A stretch of DNA of 64,000 nt from Caldibacillus debilis DSM 16016 (GTDB lineage Bacteria > Bacillota > Bacilli > Bacillales > Caldibacillaceae): assembly GCF_000383875.1 (NCBI RefSeq), contig NZ_KB912883.1:1-64000 (forward strand), given 5' to 3'. Below are positions 29,845 to 38,631 of this stretch, piece after piece. The translations under genes were made by a program, and so were the position numbers. The notes beneath the pieces were generated by a model that saw nothing but the letters and a program-made list of their open reading frames with translations, made no database searches and was not told the origin of the DNA. Numbering within the stretch: position 1 is the first letter of the stretch; every line of letters begins with the position of its first letter.

Positions 29845-29960
29845 AAAAAATGTTACGGTTGAAAGGTCAGGACGAATTTTCCTGGCCTCTTCCTATTCTT
29901 GGAATCCATCTTCGTAATGAAGCGAGCTGCATGGAAAACCGGTTCAAGAGGTGAACGCAA

Positions 29961-30953
29961 TTGTCCTTCATTCGCACGCTGCACGGCGATATCGATCCGA
30001 AACAGCTGGGCTTTACCTATTCCCACGAGCATATCGTCTGCCGCCCGCCTTACTGGGCGGAAAAGGGGGAAGATGACCTCCTGTTGGATGATAAGGAAAA
30101 ATCTTTGCAAGATGTGCTGGATTTTGCCAAACACGGAGGACGGTCGATCGTGGACGCCACCGCCGTCGATTACGGCAGGGACGTGGAGGCGGTGAGCGAA
30201 ATCGCCAAAAAGGCCGGTGTTCACGTCATCGGAACGGCCGGATTCAACAAAAGCTTTTTATGGGAAGCGAAGCTGCCCGAGAAGCTGAAACCGGCCGTCG
30301 GGAATTACGGAACCTATTACGAATGGATCGACCGGGCCTCCATCCGTCAATTGGCCGAATTTGTCATCAAGGAAGTGGAGGAAGGTCTGGAGGGGACGCC
30401 GTATAAAGCCGGCCAGGTGAAGTTCGGCACCGGCTACAACCGGATTACCCCGCTGGAAGAAAAGACGATCCGGGCCGTGGCCAGGGCCCACCATGAAACG
30501 AAGGCCCCGATCCACTCCCATACGGAAGCGGGAACGATGGCCCTCGAACAAATCGAAATTTTAAAGAGCGAAGGGGTGGATCTGTCCTTCGTCAGCTTCG
30601 GCCATATGGACCGGAATCCCGATCCGTACTACCACGAACAAATCGCCAAAACCGGTGCGTTCCTGAGTTTCGACGGCATCGGCAAAATCAAATACGGCCC
30701 GGAAAGCATGCGGATCCGCTGCATTTTGGAACTCGTCAAAAAAGGCTATGAAAACCAGATCCTGATCAGCGGCGATACGGCGAGAAAATCCTATTACAAA
30801 CATTACGATTACGGACTGGGTCTGGCGTACATCATTGCCAAATGGGTGCCCCGCTTCATCGATGAAGCGGACCGGGCCGGCTTCGACGGGGAGCGGTTAG
30901 TCCGGTTGTTTTTCGTGGAAAATCCCGCCCGCTGTTTCGCGTTTAAGAAATGA
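29961..30953 (+). CDS. Phosphotriesterase-family metal hydrolase, probable sugar-phosphate lactonase
   Basis: 330 aa amidohydrolase-superfamily protein with all metal ligands visible: HxH in SHEHIV (about 22-24), bridging Lys in VKFGTGYN (about 153), His in HSHTEAG (about 185), His in FGHMDRN (about 215) and Asp in ISGDTARK (about 270). Members of this group (COG1735) from Listeria and Bacillus halodurans were shown to hydrolyse phosphofuranose lactones, not phosphotriesters. Its place right after a PTS fits a phosphorylated lactone. TTG start at 29961 after AAGAGGTGAACGCAA. Confidence 0.82.
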   Translation: MSFIRTLHGDIDPKQLGFTYSHEHIVCRPPYWAEKGEDDLLLDDKEKSLQDVLDFAKHGGRSIVDATAVDYGRDVEAVSEIAKKAGVHVIGTAGFNKSFLWEAKLPEKLKPAVGNYGTYYEWIDRASIRQLAEFVIKEVEEGLEGTPYKAGQVKFGTGYNRITPLEEKTIRAVARAHHETKAPIHSHTEAGTMALEQIEILKSEGVDLSFVSFGHMDRNPDPYYHEQIAKTGAFLSFDGIGKIKYGPESMRIRCILELVKKGYENQILISGDTARKSYYKHYDYGLGLAYIIAKWVPRFIDEADRAGFDGERLVRLFFVENPARCFAFKK

Positions 30954-31040
30954 ACCGGCCTTTTTGAGCGGCGGCGGAAAAATCGGATAAATGGCCGTCC
31001 CTTTCCGAACCATGACCCGGATCGGGGAAGGAGGGAAGAC

Positions 31041-31781
31041 ATGATGAACCGAAGATATGCCTATGAAAATTCCTTCGGGGTGAAAGAGAAGATCGAAGAG
31101 GTCAAGATCGCCATTCTCCCCATCGGGGCCGTCGAAGCCCACGGGCCCCATCTCCCCCTTGCCACGGACAATATTTTGGCGGAACGGCTTTCCGAACGGC
31201 TGGCGGAAAAGGTCGGCGCCTTCGTCCTGCCCACTTTGCCTTACGGGCAAGTCTGGAGTTTGCGGGATTTTCCGGGGAGCATCACCGTATCCAATGAATC
31301 GCTGATCCGTTTTCTCGTCGATATCGGGTCCAGCCTTTACAACCAGGGATTCCGCATATGGGCGATGGTCAACGCCCACCTCGGGAACCAGACGGCGTTG
31401 AAGGAAGCGGCCCGGATCCTTTACGACCGGCATCCCGATTTTAAAATCTTCTACTTTTTTTATCCGGGGATGAATACGGTGGCCAAAGGGATCCGGGAGA
31501 CGGAAGCCGTCCATTCCACCTATTTCCACGCCTGCGAGCTGGAGACGTCGATCATGCTCTATCTGGCCGAAGAGTTTACCGATATGGAGAAGGCGATTCG
31601 CGATATTCCGCAAATTCCGGAGGAGGCGGATTACACCCCGACACCCTGGCAGGAATTTACGAAAACGGCCGTTTTGGGGGATGCGACGCTGGCGACAAAA
31701 GAAAAGGGGGAAGTGATCGTGGAAACCGCGCTGGAACGAATGGCCGATATATTGAGGAGAGCGAAAGATGAACTTGTTTGA
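31041..31781 (+). CDS. Creatininase-family hydrolase
   Basis: 246 aa. Metal-binding signatures of the creatininase fold are present: IGAVEAHGPHLPLATDN (about 28-44), NAHLGN (about 112; more often NGHGGN) and HACELETS (about 166). Family members open cyclic amides or related rings (creatinine, FAPy intermediates). It overlaps the aldolase gene by 14 nt, so it should act in the same pathway. The substrate is unknown; the altered NxHxGN motif hints at a divergent branch. ATG 31041 follows GGAAGGAGGGAAGAC. Confidence 0.82.
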   Translation: MMNRRYAYENSFGVKEKIEEVKIAILPIGAVEAHGPHLPLATDNILAERLSERLAEKVGAFVLPTLPYGQVWSLRDFPGSITVSNESLIRFLVDIGSSLYNQGFRIWAMVNAHLGNQTALKEAARILYDRHPDFKIFYFFYPGMNTVAKGIRETEAVHSTYFHACELETSIMLYLAEEFTDMEKAIRDIPQIPEEADYTPTPWQEFTKTAVLGDATLATKEKGEVIVETALERMADILRRAKDELV

Positions 31782-32487
31782 GCTGGAAAGATTTGAAGAA
31801 CGGCTGTTGGTGAACGTCCTGGCGGAAGACGAAAAGAACGCGGCGGCCGTGTTGGAAGCCGGGGATGGGTATGTCGTTCCCGGGATCGCCGCGGCCGATT
31901 TTCCGGAAATCGACGGGGCCGTCGGGCGGGTGCTTTCCTTGAAGAAGGCTGCTCCCGCCGTCAGCGTCGGCCTCGGGGGCGGCGGAAGCTTCCGCGAGTG
32001 GGAGCGGGTTTTGAAAATCGCCGAGCGGGCCCGCCCGGAACATATTAACCAGCCCTTTGAAAAAGCGCCCTTCGTTCAAGGCTATTTGGCGGCCGAAGGG
32101 ATACATCCGGTCATCAACGCCCTCGTTTCCCCGGCGGGCGAAATCGGCAAAGTCCGCCTGGCGACAGGGATGGAAATGGAAGCGGAGCGGTTTTTGGATC
32201 TGGCGGCCGCCTTGGGGATCGTTTCCGTCAAAGTGATGCCGGTGAACGGGCTGGCTCATCTGGAGGAACTTGTCTTCATCGCAGAAGCGGCGGCAAAGCG
32301 GGGCATCAGGGGGATCGAGCCGGCGGGCGGAATTAAATCCGAACATTTGCCCGTTTTGTATCAGGCGCTGAAAAAGACGAAAATCGAATTGATCATGCCC
32401 CATATTTTCGGCGATGTTCTCGCCGGAAAAGGAAGGTCGGATCCGGCGAAGGTCGAAAACCTGTTCCGTCTGTTGAAAAGGAGGTAA
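31768..32487 (+). CDS. DgaF-type 2-dehydro-3-deoxy-phosphogluconate aldolase
   Basis: 239 aa that reads as a TIM-barrel class I aldolase of the KDGP aldolase/DgaF group. Landmarks are YVVPGIAAADFPEIDG, SVGLGGGG, IHPVINALVSPAG, the likely Schiff-base region VSVKVMPVNG (about 150) and the GIEPAGGI phosphate-binding strand (about 190). DgaF in Salmonella cleaves KDG-6-phosphate to pyruvate and glyceraldehyde-3-phosphate in D-glucosaminate catabolism. The usual partner DgaE (ammonia-lyase) is not in this operon. Confidence 0.82.
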   Translation: MNLFELERFEERLLVNVLAEDEKNAAAVLEAGDGYVVPGIAAADFPEIDGAVGRVLSLKKAAPAVSVGLGGGGSFREWERVLKIAERARPEHINQPFEKAPFVQGYLAAEGIHPVINALVSPAGEIGKVRLATGMEMEAERFLDLAAALGIVSVKVMPVNGLAHLEELVFIAEAAAKRGIRGIEPAGGIKSEHLPVLYQALKKTKIELIMPHIFGDVLAGKGRSDPAKVENLFRLLKRR

Positions 32488-32491
32488 GACG

Positions 32492-33235
32492 ATGATCGAT
32501 CAATATTATGCAAAGGTTCAGGAAAGGCTGGAACTCATTTTAAAAAATGAACGGGAAAAGATGGAAGAAGCGGCGGCGAAGGTGGCCGATTCGATCGAAA
32601 AAGGGGGAATCGTCCATCTGTTCGGCTGCGGCCATTCCCATATTTTAACCGAAGAAGTGTTTTACCGCGCCGGCGGGCTTGTTCCCGTGAACCCGGTGCT
32701 CCACGAGCCGCTCATGCTGCACGAGGGGGCCGTCCTGTCATCCCGGCTGGAAAGAAAAAATGACTACGCGAAAAATTTCATGAAGGACGTGGATATCCGG
32801 CCGGAGGACGTGTTCTTTGTCCTTTCCACCTCGGGAAGGAATCCGGTGCCCATCGACGCGGCTTACCTCGCAAAAGAAAAGGGCGCCTATGTGATTGCCG
32901 TGACTTCCAAAGCCTATTCCGACAGCCAGCCGTCGCGGCACGTGAGCGGAAAAAGGCTGTATGAAGCGGCCGATCTGGTGATCGACAACCATTCCGTCAT
33001 CGGCGATGCGGTATTGACCCATGAAAAGGTGGCCGTGCCCTTCACTCCGACTTCGACCCTCACCGGCGTTTTTATCCTGAACGCCGTCTTTGCGGGGGCG
33101 ATCGCCCGCATGGCCGAGGACGGGTTCGATGTCCCGGTCTTCTTGAGCGGGAACCTGGAAGGGGCGGACCAACACAACAACGCCCTCATCGAAAAGTACA
33201 AGGACAGGATTCCTTTATTGACGAAAGGTTTATAG
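32492..33235 (+). CDS. SIS-domain sugar-phosphate-binding protein (UPF0309 type)
   Basis: 247 aa with one SIS domain: LFGCGHSHILTEEVFYRAGG (about 43-62), STSGRNP (about 111) and the catalytic/phosphate region EKVAVPFTPTSTLTG. SIS proteins isomerise or bind phosphosugars, often aminosugar phosphates. Only 4 nt separate it from the aldolase and it has a good AAAGGAGG site. As last gene of the operon it may convert the imported phosphosugar. Exact role unknown. Confidence 0.8.
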   Translation: MIDQYYAKVQERLELILKNEREKMEEAAAKVADSIEKGGIVHLFGCGHSHILTEEVFYRAGGLVPVNPVLHEPLMLHEGAVLSSRLERKNDYAKNFMKDVDIRPEDVFFVLSTSGRNPVPIDAAYLAKEKGAYVIAVTSKAYSDSQPSRHVSGKRLYEAADLVIDNHSVIGDAVLTHEKVAVPFTPTSTLTGVFILNAVFAGAIARMAEDGFDVPVFLSGNLEGADQHNNALIEKYKDRIPLLTKGL

Positions 33236-33345
33236 AAAAGGCGGCCGCCCGGATGCCTGCCGCAAGGCCCGCGCGAAGGGGCCGCCGGGGAAAAACGGGT
33301 TCCCTTTCCTTTCCCTTCCTTTGGCGGAACGGACCATGTAAAATA

Positions 33346-33374
33346 TTGTTAAAGTTCCTGCTTTCATGTAACAT
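33346..33374 (+). promoter_or_regulatory. Probable sigma-A promoter of ppaC
   Basis: TTGTTA (33346-33351) and TAACAT (33369-33374) with 17-bp spacing, about 40 nt upstream of the start codon. Confidence 0.5.
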
Positions 33375-33414
33375 ATAGTATTGACATGCAAATCAAGGAA
33401 GTGGAGTGGAAGAC

Positions 33415-34356
33415 ATGGAAAAGGTTTTGATTTTCGGCCATAAAAATCCGGATACGGACTCCATTTGTTCGGCGATTGCCTATGCGGCATTGAAAAGGGA
33501 GCTCGGCATGAACGCGGAAGCGGTCCGCCTCGGCGAGGTGAACGGGGAAACCCAGTATGCCCTCGACTATTTCCGCATGGACGCGCCCCGGCTTGTGAAG
33601 AGAGTAACCGACGAAACGAAAACGGTCATTTTGGTGGACCATAATGAACGCCAGCAAAGCGCGGACGACATCGCGGAAGCGAAGATTTTGGAAGTGATCG
33701 ACCATCACCGGATCGCCAACTTTGAAACGGCCGATCCCCTTTATTACCGGGCGGAACCTGTCGGCTGCACGGCCACGATCCTGAAAAAATTGTACAAGGA
33801 ACATAACATCCCGATCAAAAAGGAGATTGCCGGGCTTTTGGTGTCCGCCATCATCTCCGATTCCCTCCTGTTCAAATCTCCCACCTGCACGGAGGAGGAT
33901 GTTCAAGCCGCCCGGGAATTGGCGGAAATCGCGGGGATCGATTTGGAAAGTTACGGCATGGCCATGCTGAAGGCCGGCGCCAACGTCGGCGGCAAGTCGG
34001 CCGAGGAACTCATTTCCTTGGATGCGAAGGAATTCCACATGGGCGGTTATCATGTGGAAATCGCCCAGGTGAATACGGTCGATCCGAATGAGGTGCTCGC
34101 CAAAAAGGCGGAGCTCGAAAAAGCGATCGAATCGGTCATCGAGCGGAAGGGGCTGGATTTGTTCCTCTTCGTCATCACCGACATTTTGAACAGCGATTCG
34201 ATCGGCATCGCCCTCGGCAAGGAACAGAAGGCGGCCGGGGAAGCCTTCGCCGCCGAGGTGGAAAACAACACCCTCTTCATGAAAGGCGTCGTATCGAGGA
34301 AGAAGCAAGTCGTGCCGGTTTTGACGAATGCCTTTGAAAAAAGAAAGAAATCATAA
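33415..34356 (+). CDS. ppaC: Manganese-dependent inorganic pyrophosphatase (family II)
   Basis: 313 aa DHH-family enzyme that hydrolyses pyrophosphate to drive biosynthetic reactions. It shows the metal-site motifs [10 protein letters not shown] (about 7-16), LVDHNE (about 74), VIDHHR (about 96) and the C-terminal substrate-binding SRKKQVVP. Length is normal. ATG 33415 was preferred to GTG 33406 because GGAG at 33403-33406 is then correctly spaced. Monocistronic with its own terminator. Confidence 0.95.
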   Translation: MEKVLIFGHKNPDTDSICSAIAYAALKRELGMNAEAVRLGEVNGETQYALDYFRMDAPRLVKRVTDETKTVILVDHNERQQSADDIAEAKILEVIDHHRIANFETADPLYYRAEPVGCTATILKKLYKEHNIPIKKEIAGLLVSAIISDSLLFKSPTCTEEDVQAARELAEIAGIDLESYGMAMLKAGANVGGKSAEELISLDAKEFHMGGYHVEIAQVNTVDPNEVLAKKAELEKAIESVIERKGLDLFLFVITDILNSDSIGIALGKEQKAAGEAFAAEVENNTLFMKGVVSRKKQVVPVLTNAFEKRKKS

Positions 34357-34362
34357 CGCCGA

Positions 34363-34402
34363 AAAGGGGTGATCCGAATGGAACGGATCACCCCTTTGTT
34401 TT
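34363..34402 (+). terminator. Terminator of ppaC
   Basis: AAAGGGGTGATCCG pairs perfectly with CGGATCACCCCTTT (34384-34397), followed by GTTTT. Confidence 0.92.
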
Positions 34403-34494
34403 CTCCGGGATGGCGCGGGCAGCGGCATCCCGTTCCCGCTTTTTCCCGGCCGGTTGTTGCCTTTGCCGCTCCTTGTCCGCCCGGTCTTTTGGTT

Positions 34495-35358
34495 TCAGGC
34501 ATGGGTGAGGAGGATGGGGATGCCGGACGGATCACGGACGAGATGGCCGCCGGGAACCGGTTCGGCCTCGATCCCTTCGCCGGCCAAGGCGCGGAGGGCA
34601 TGATGACATGAATCGGCATCCGGATATCGGATCGTGTAATGTTTCAGGCCGAAACTGTTTTCGGGAGGCTGCTTGGCGCCCTTCCCCATCCAAAGGTTAA
34701 AACCGATGTGATGATGATACCCTCCCGCGGAAACGAACTGTCCTTGAAACATGGCCTTCATTTGCGGCGAAAATTGGATTTCAAACCCTAAAATCCCGGC
34801 ATAAAAATGTTCCGCCGCTTCCAGATCGGCGACATGCAGGTGGATATGGCCCATCTTCGTCCCTTCGGGCATCCCTGTCCACGGGGTGCCCTTTCCTGCC
34901 GACAAAACGCTTTTCACATCCAAGGGCAAAGTCGCCGACAGAATATAGCCTTCTTCATCCCGCTGCCACGTATCGCGGGGGCGGTCGGCATAGATTTCAA
35001 TCCCGTTCCCGTCCGGATCCGACAAATAAATCGCCTCGCTGAAAAGATGGTCGGAGGCCCCGGTCAGCGGATATCCGGCGGCCAGCAGATGGGCCAGGGC
35101 GGCGCCCAAATGATTCCTCCCGGGCAAGAGGAGGGCGAAATGGTAAAGACCGGTCGTGCGCGGCGGTTTTTTCTCGCCGTTTTTCAATTCCTCCAAATAG
35201 AGCAGCGGGTCTTTCCCGTCGGCGGAAAGGACGGCGGTGTTCCCTTCCCGCCGGATCGTCCGCAATCCGATGATTTTTTCATAAAAGGGGATGGAGACGC
35301 CGAAATCTTTGACTTTCAGACAAACGGGACCTAAATGCACGCGCGGATCAATCGCCAT
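34495..35358 (-). CDS. catE: Catechol-2,3-dioxygenase-like VOC protein (CatE type)
   Basis: 287 aa with two VOC modules (about 8-120 and 165-280). Candidate iron ligands of extradiol dioxygenases are His in GKMGHIHLHV-like context (GHIHLHV, about 165-171), His in YHFALLL/KHYTIRY and Glu in NGIEIYAD. In Bacillus, CatE detoxifies catechols and is repressed by DUF24-family MarR regulators. The strong promoter with an overlapping inverted repeat fits that control. Symbol assigned by similarity only. Confidence 0.75.
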   Translation of the reverse strand: MAIDPRVHLGPVCLKVKDFGVSIPFYEKIIGLRTIRREGNTAVLSADGKDPLLYLEELKNGEKKPPRTTGLYHFALLLPGRNHLGAALAHLLAAGYPLTGASDHLFSEAIYLSDPDGNGIEIYADRPRDTWQRDEEGYILSATLPLDVKSVLSAGKGTPWTGMPEGTKMGHIHLHVADLEAAEHFYAGILGFEIQFSPQMKAMFQGQFVSAGGYHHHIGFNLWMGKGAKQPPENSFGLKHYTIRYPDADSCHHALRALAGEGIEAEPVPGGHLVRDPSGIPILLTHA

Positions 35359-35396
35359 GAAAATCGTTCTTCCTTTCCTTAGATTGGGCGCTAAAG

Positions 35397-35441
35397 TTAC
35401 TTTTCGTAAGTAATTATAATTTTTAAATTAACAAAGGTCAA
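35397..35441 (-). promoter_or_regulatory. Promoter with overlapping operator for the VOC dioxygenase
   Basis: On the minus strand TTGACC (35436-35441) and TATAAT (35413-35418) have an exact 17-bp spacer. Immediately downstream, at the start site, TTACTT and AAGTAA (35397-35402 and 35408-35413) form a 6-bp inverted repeat with 5-bp spacer, placed as a repressor site. It resembles YodB/CatR-type operators (inference). Confidence 0.7.
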
Positions 35442-35776
35442 AAGACATGCACCAAAAAATTTCGTTCCGCGGGAAGCCGCAATTTACGCACGGTTCCTCC
35501 CCATCATTGCAAAAAACAAATTCGTTCCGCAGGGAGGGGATTGATCCGGTTCGGGGACAATGGGGGCCTGCGGAAGGCCGGAAAAACTCCGGTGAAATGG
35601 AAACGCTTCCTTTGGAAAAATGTATGAAATCAGGATCAAAAGCGTTGAAAAGGATTTTGGTTAAGCGTTAAAATGTTTACCAAGCGAAAATTTTGCCCGT
35701 TGCTCCAACGAAAACGGAAGATTGGAAGATTTTACGGGAAAGATGCATCGATGGGTTGCAGAGAGGGAGAGGACGA
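35442..35776. other. 335-nt region upstream of the ZIP transporter
   Basis: The 74-codon open frame starting at 35447 lacks start signals and family features. No metal-responsive riboswitch or Zur box was recognised. Confidence 0.35.
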
Positions 35777-36580
35777 ATGCCGGATAATGTATTGGCCGCT
35801 TTCGGACTGACTCTGTTTGCCGGATTGTCCACCGGGATCGGAAGCGTGCTCGCTTTTTTTACGAAAACGACGAACACGAAGTTTTTATCGTTTTCCCTCG
35901 GTTTTTCCGCCGGTGTGATGATTTACGTCTCGATGATCGAGATCTTTTTTAAGGCGCAGGAGTCTTTGGTGGAAGCCGTCGGGACGGTGGAAGGCAGCTG
36001 GCTTACGGTTTTGGGCTTTTTCGGGGGAATGGTTTTGATCGCGCTGATCGACCGGTTTATTCCGACCCAGCGGAATCCCCATGAGATTAAAAAGGTGGAA
36101 GAAATGGATGCCGGTCCCGCCCAAAATGCCGAACTTCTGAAAATGGGGCTTTTCGCCGCCCTCGCCATCGGGATTCACAATTTTCCGGAAGGCATCGCCA
36201 CCTTCGCCTCTTCTTTGCAGGATCCCAGGCTGGGAATCATGATTGCCGTTGCCGTGGCGATCCATAATATTCCCGAGGGAATTGCCGTCTCCGTTCCCGT
36301 TTATTACTCCACGGGCGACCGGAAAAAGGCGTTTAAGCTCTCCTTTTTTTCCGGTTTGGCGGAACCTGTGGGCGCCCTATGCGCTTACCTGATTTTCATG
36401 CCCTTTTTGAACGGGATATTTTTCGGCATTCTCTTTGCCGCCGTCGCGGGGATCATGGTATTCATTTCCCTCGACGAACTGCTGCCGGCGGCGAAAAAAT
36501 ACGATGAGGCCCATATATCGATTTATGGATTGATGGGCGGGATGGCGGTCATGGCCGTCAGTCTGCTCCTGTTTATATAA
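35777..36580 (+). CDS. zupT: ZIP-family divalent metal transporter (ZupT-like)
   Basis: 267 aa with eight predicted helices. Both metal-site helices are clear: IHNFPEGIATF (about 145-155) and IHNIPEGIAVS (about 175-185), the ZIP signature of the ZupT/GufA branch importing Zn2+ and other divalent ions. ATG 35777 follows GAGAGGACGA. The last nine codons and stop are duplicated 62 nt downstream (36616-36644). Confidence 0.9.
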   Translation: MPDNVLAAFGLTLFAGLSTGIGSVLAFFTKTTNTKFLSFSLGFSAGVMIYVSMIEIFFKAQESLVEAVGTVEGSWLTVLGFFGGMVLIALIDRFIPTQRNPHEIKKVEEMDAGPAQNAELLKMGLFAALAIGIHNFPEGIATFASSLQDPRLGIMIAVAVAIHNIPEGIAVSVPVYYSTGDRKKAFKLSFFSGLAEPVGALCAYLIFMPFLNGIFFGILFAAVAGIMVFISLDELLPAAKKYDEAHISIYGLMGGMAVMAVSLLLFI

Positions 36581-36644
36581 CCTGCGTATCGACGGAATCG
36601 TTTGGAATTCCATTCGCCGTCAGTCTGCTTTTGTTTATCTAACC
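36554..36644 (+). repeat. Duplication of the zupT 3' end
   Basis: 36554-36582 (last codons plus stop of zupT) and 36616-36644 match at 26 of 29 positions, spaced 62 nt. The second copy still encodes the same last residues and stop but is untranslated. Confidence 0.85.
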
Positions 36645-36773
36645 CCCAGGCCGGCGCTTTGATCGGCGGAAGGGCGGCCTGGCCTTATTCGGACACCGGC
36701 ATTTCGCTTTGGGCGCGGGTTCAGGCCGCCTTGCCCTTGCCCGGATGAAAACTTCGGTGTTCCGGTGAAAAAA

Positions 36774-36815
36774 ACGGGAAGGGAAGCTGCCGTTTTGGCG
36801 CTTCCCTTCTTAATT
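36774..36815. terminator. Bidirectional terminator between zupT and pyrP
   Basis: AAGGGAAGC (36779-36787) and GCTTCCCTT (36800-36808) pair perfectly; a run of A to the left and T-rich sequence to the right allow use on both strands. Confidence 0.75.
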
Positions 36816-36998
36816 TTTGACTTCCGCCTTTTTCTTCAGCGCTGCGGTTTTCCCGCCGTATGGACGAAGGACGGGAGCGAAACGCGCCGGAGGGGCGCCG
36901 CGGCCGGGCGGAACGGTCTTCCGCAGCCTTTGCTGAAGCCGAAAGAGGCGGGATGCAAGATCCGGCCGGAGCCGTTCGCCAAAGGGCGGGGCTTGCCG

Positions 36999-38276
36999 TC
37001 ATTCATTGGATAACCGGAACTTCTCCAGCAGCCGGAAAAACAGGCTGATCAAAATGGCGATGATCGTCGCCAGACCCATCCCCTTCAATGCCACCGAGCC
37101 GATATGGATCGTCGCGCCGCTGATCCCGATGGCCAGGACGATGCAAGTTAAAATTAAATTTTGCGAGCGGCTGTAGTCCACCTTCGATTCGACGAGCATC
37201 CGGATCCCGCTCACGCCGATGATGCCGAAGAGGAGCAAGGATATGCCGCCCATCACCGGCTGGGGAATGCTCGAGATCAAAGCGGCGAGTTTTCCGAAGA
37301 AGGACAGGAAGATGGCGATGACCGCCGCGCCGCCGATCACCCAGGTGGAATACACGCGGGTGATCGCCAGCACCCCGATATTTTCCCCGTATGTCGTGTT
37401 CGGCGTCGAGCCGACAAAGCTGGACAGGATCGTGGACAATCCGTTCCCCAAGAGGGAGCGGTCCAGGCCGGGATCCTTCGCCAGATCCTTCTTGACGATA
37501 TTCCCTGTGACCAGCAGGTGGCCGATGTGTTCAGGGATGAGAACGAGGGCCGCCGGCAGGATGACCAGGATGTCGGACCAATGGAATTTCATCCGGTAAA
37601 ATTCCGGCAGGGAAAACCAAGGCGCTTCCTTGACGCTGGACAGGTCGACCATTCCGAATGCCGCCGCGATCACATACCCGCTGACGATTCCGATCAGTAT
37701 GGGGATGATCTTAAGAAACCCGCGCAATGTGACCCAGCATACGATCGTGATGCCGAGGGTCAGCAAGGATACGGCCACCGTCTCGAAATCCGGGGTCCAG
37801 CCGGCCGGGGCATCACCCGGTTTGATTAATCCGGCCATTTGGGCGGCCACCGGCACAAGCTCGAGGCCGATAACCGCGACGATCGCCCCCATGGCGGCCG
37901 GGGGAAAAATCACATCCAGCCAGGCGGTGCCTGCGATTTTGATAATCAACGAGATCAGGACGAGGACGACGCCGACGGCCAAAAACCCGCCCAACGCGTA
38001 GCTGTATCCCTCCCCGCCGCTGTAGTTCCCCAGCACGACGAACACGGGGGAAATAAAGGCGAAGCTCGATCCGAGATAGGCGGGGATCTTTCCTTTCGTG
38101 ATGAAGATGTAGAGCAGCGTGCCGATTCCGTTCATCAGCAAAATCGTCGCCGGATCCACCTGAAAGAGGATGGGAACCAGCACCGTCGAACCGAACATGG
38201 CAAACAGGTGCTGCAAACTTAAAGGAAGGCTTTTCCAGAATGGAAGGCGTTCGTGAACTTGAATTTCTCTTTCCAC
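36999..38276 (-). CDS. pyrP: Uracil permease (NCS2 family)
   Basis: 425 aa nucleobase transporter with about 12-14 helices. Signatures of NCS2 uracil permeases are present: SLQHLFAMFGSTVLVP (about 20-35), IPAYLGSSFAFISP and the substrate-site segment TPNTTYGENIGVLAITRV. The GTG at 38276 follows GGGGAG by 7 nt and begins the conserved N-terminus. A PyrR-type attenuator precedes it, which confirms a pyrimidine function. In Bacillus pyrP sits in the pyr operon; here it stands alone. Confidence 0.92.
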   Translation of the reverse strand: MEREIQVHERLPFWKSLPLSLQHLFAMFGSTVLVPILFQVDPATILLMNGIGTLLYIFITKGKIPAYLGSSFAFISPVFVVLGNYSGGEGYSYALGGFLAVGVVLVLISLIIKIAGTAWLDVIFPPAAMGAIVAVIGLELVPVAAQMAGLIKPGDAPAGWTPDFETVAVSLLTLGITIVCWVTLRGFLKIIPILIGIVSGYVIAAAFGMVDLSSVKEAPWFSLPEFYRMKFHWSDILVILPAALVLIPEHIGHLLVTGNIVKKDLAKDPGLDRSLLGNGLSTILSSFVGSTPNTTYGENIGVLAITRVYSTWVIGGAAVIAIFLSFFGKLAALISSIPQPVMGGISLLLFGIIGVSGIRMLVESKVDYSRSQNLILTCIVLAIGISGATIHIGSVALKGMGLATIIAILISLFFRLLEKFRLSNE

Positions 38277-38345
38277 TTGCAATCTCCCCTCTCCATTTTT
38301 CAAGTCTTCCCTTTAAAAACAGCTCGGAAGAGACCGGGGGACGGC

Positions 38346-38382
38346 ACAAAAAAACACCCTGCCTGTTTCAGGCAAGGTGTTT
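38346..38382 (-). terminator. Attenuator terminator of pyrP
   Basis: Minus-strand hairpin AAACACCTTGCCTG / CAGGCAGGGTGTTT (one mismatch) followed by seven T. It lies between the PyrR site and the pyrP ribosome site. Confidence 0.9.
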
Positions 38383-38439
38383 GCCGCTTGTGAAGTGCGC
38401 AAACGCCCCTCTACATGCATTTGCCATGTATGATCTCTT

Positions 38440-38465
38440 ACCTTGCCAGCCTCACAGGACTGTTT
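38440..38465 (-). promoter_or_regulatory. PyrR-binding loop (pyrimidine attenuation)
   Basis: On the minus strand the leader carries AGTCCTGTGAGGCTGGCAAG, a near-perfect PyrR anti-antiterminator motif (conserved AGTCC, GAGGCT, GCAAG). UMP-bound PyrR would favour the downstream terminator and shut off pyrP. Confidence 0.88.
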
Positions 38466-38631
38466 TTAAAGGTAGAATGTTCACTTTTCTTAGTCATTAT
38501 GGCAACTATTTTTTCATTTGTCAATAAATTTTTTCGCCGAGCTTTTTGCGATGCTGGCGATTTTGGGGTTTACGACGCCAAATTTCCTTGCTTGATATAC
38601 GGATTTCCGTAAAGCGGTCCTTTTGATCGGA

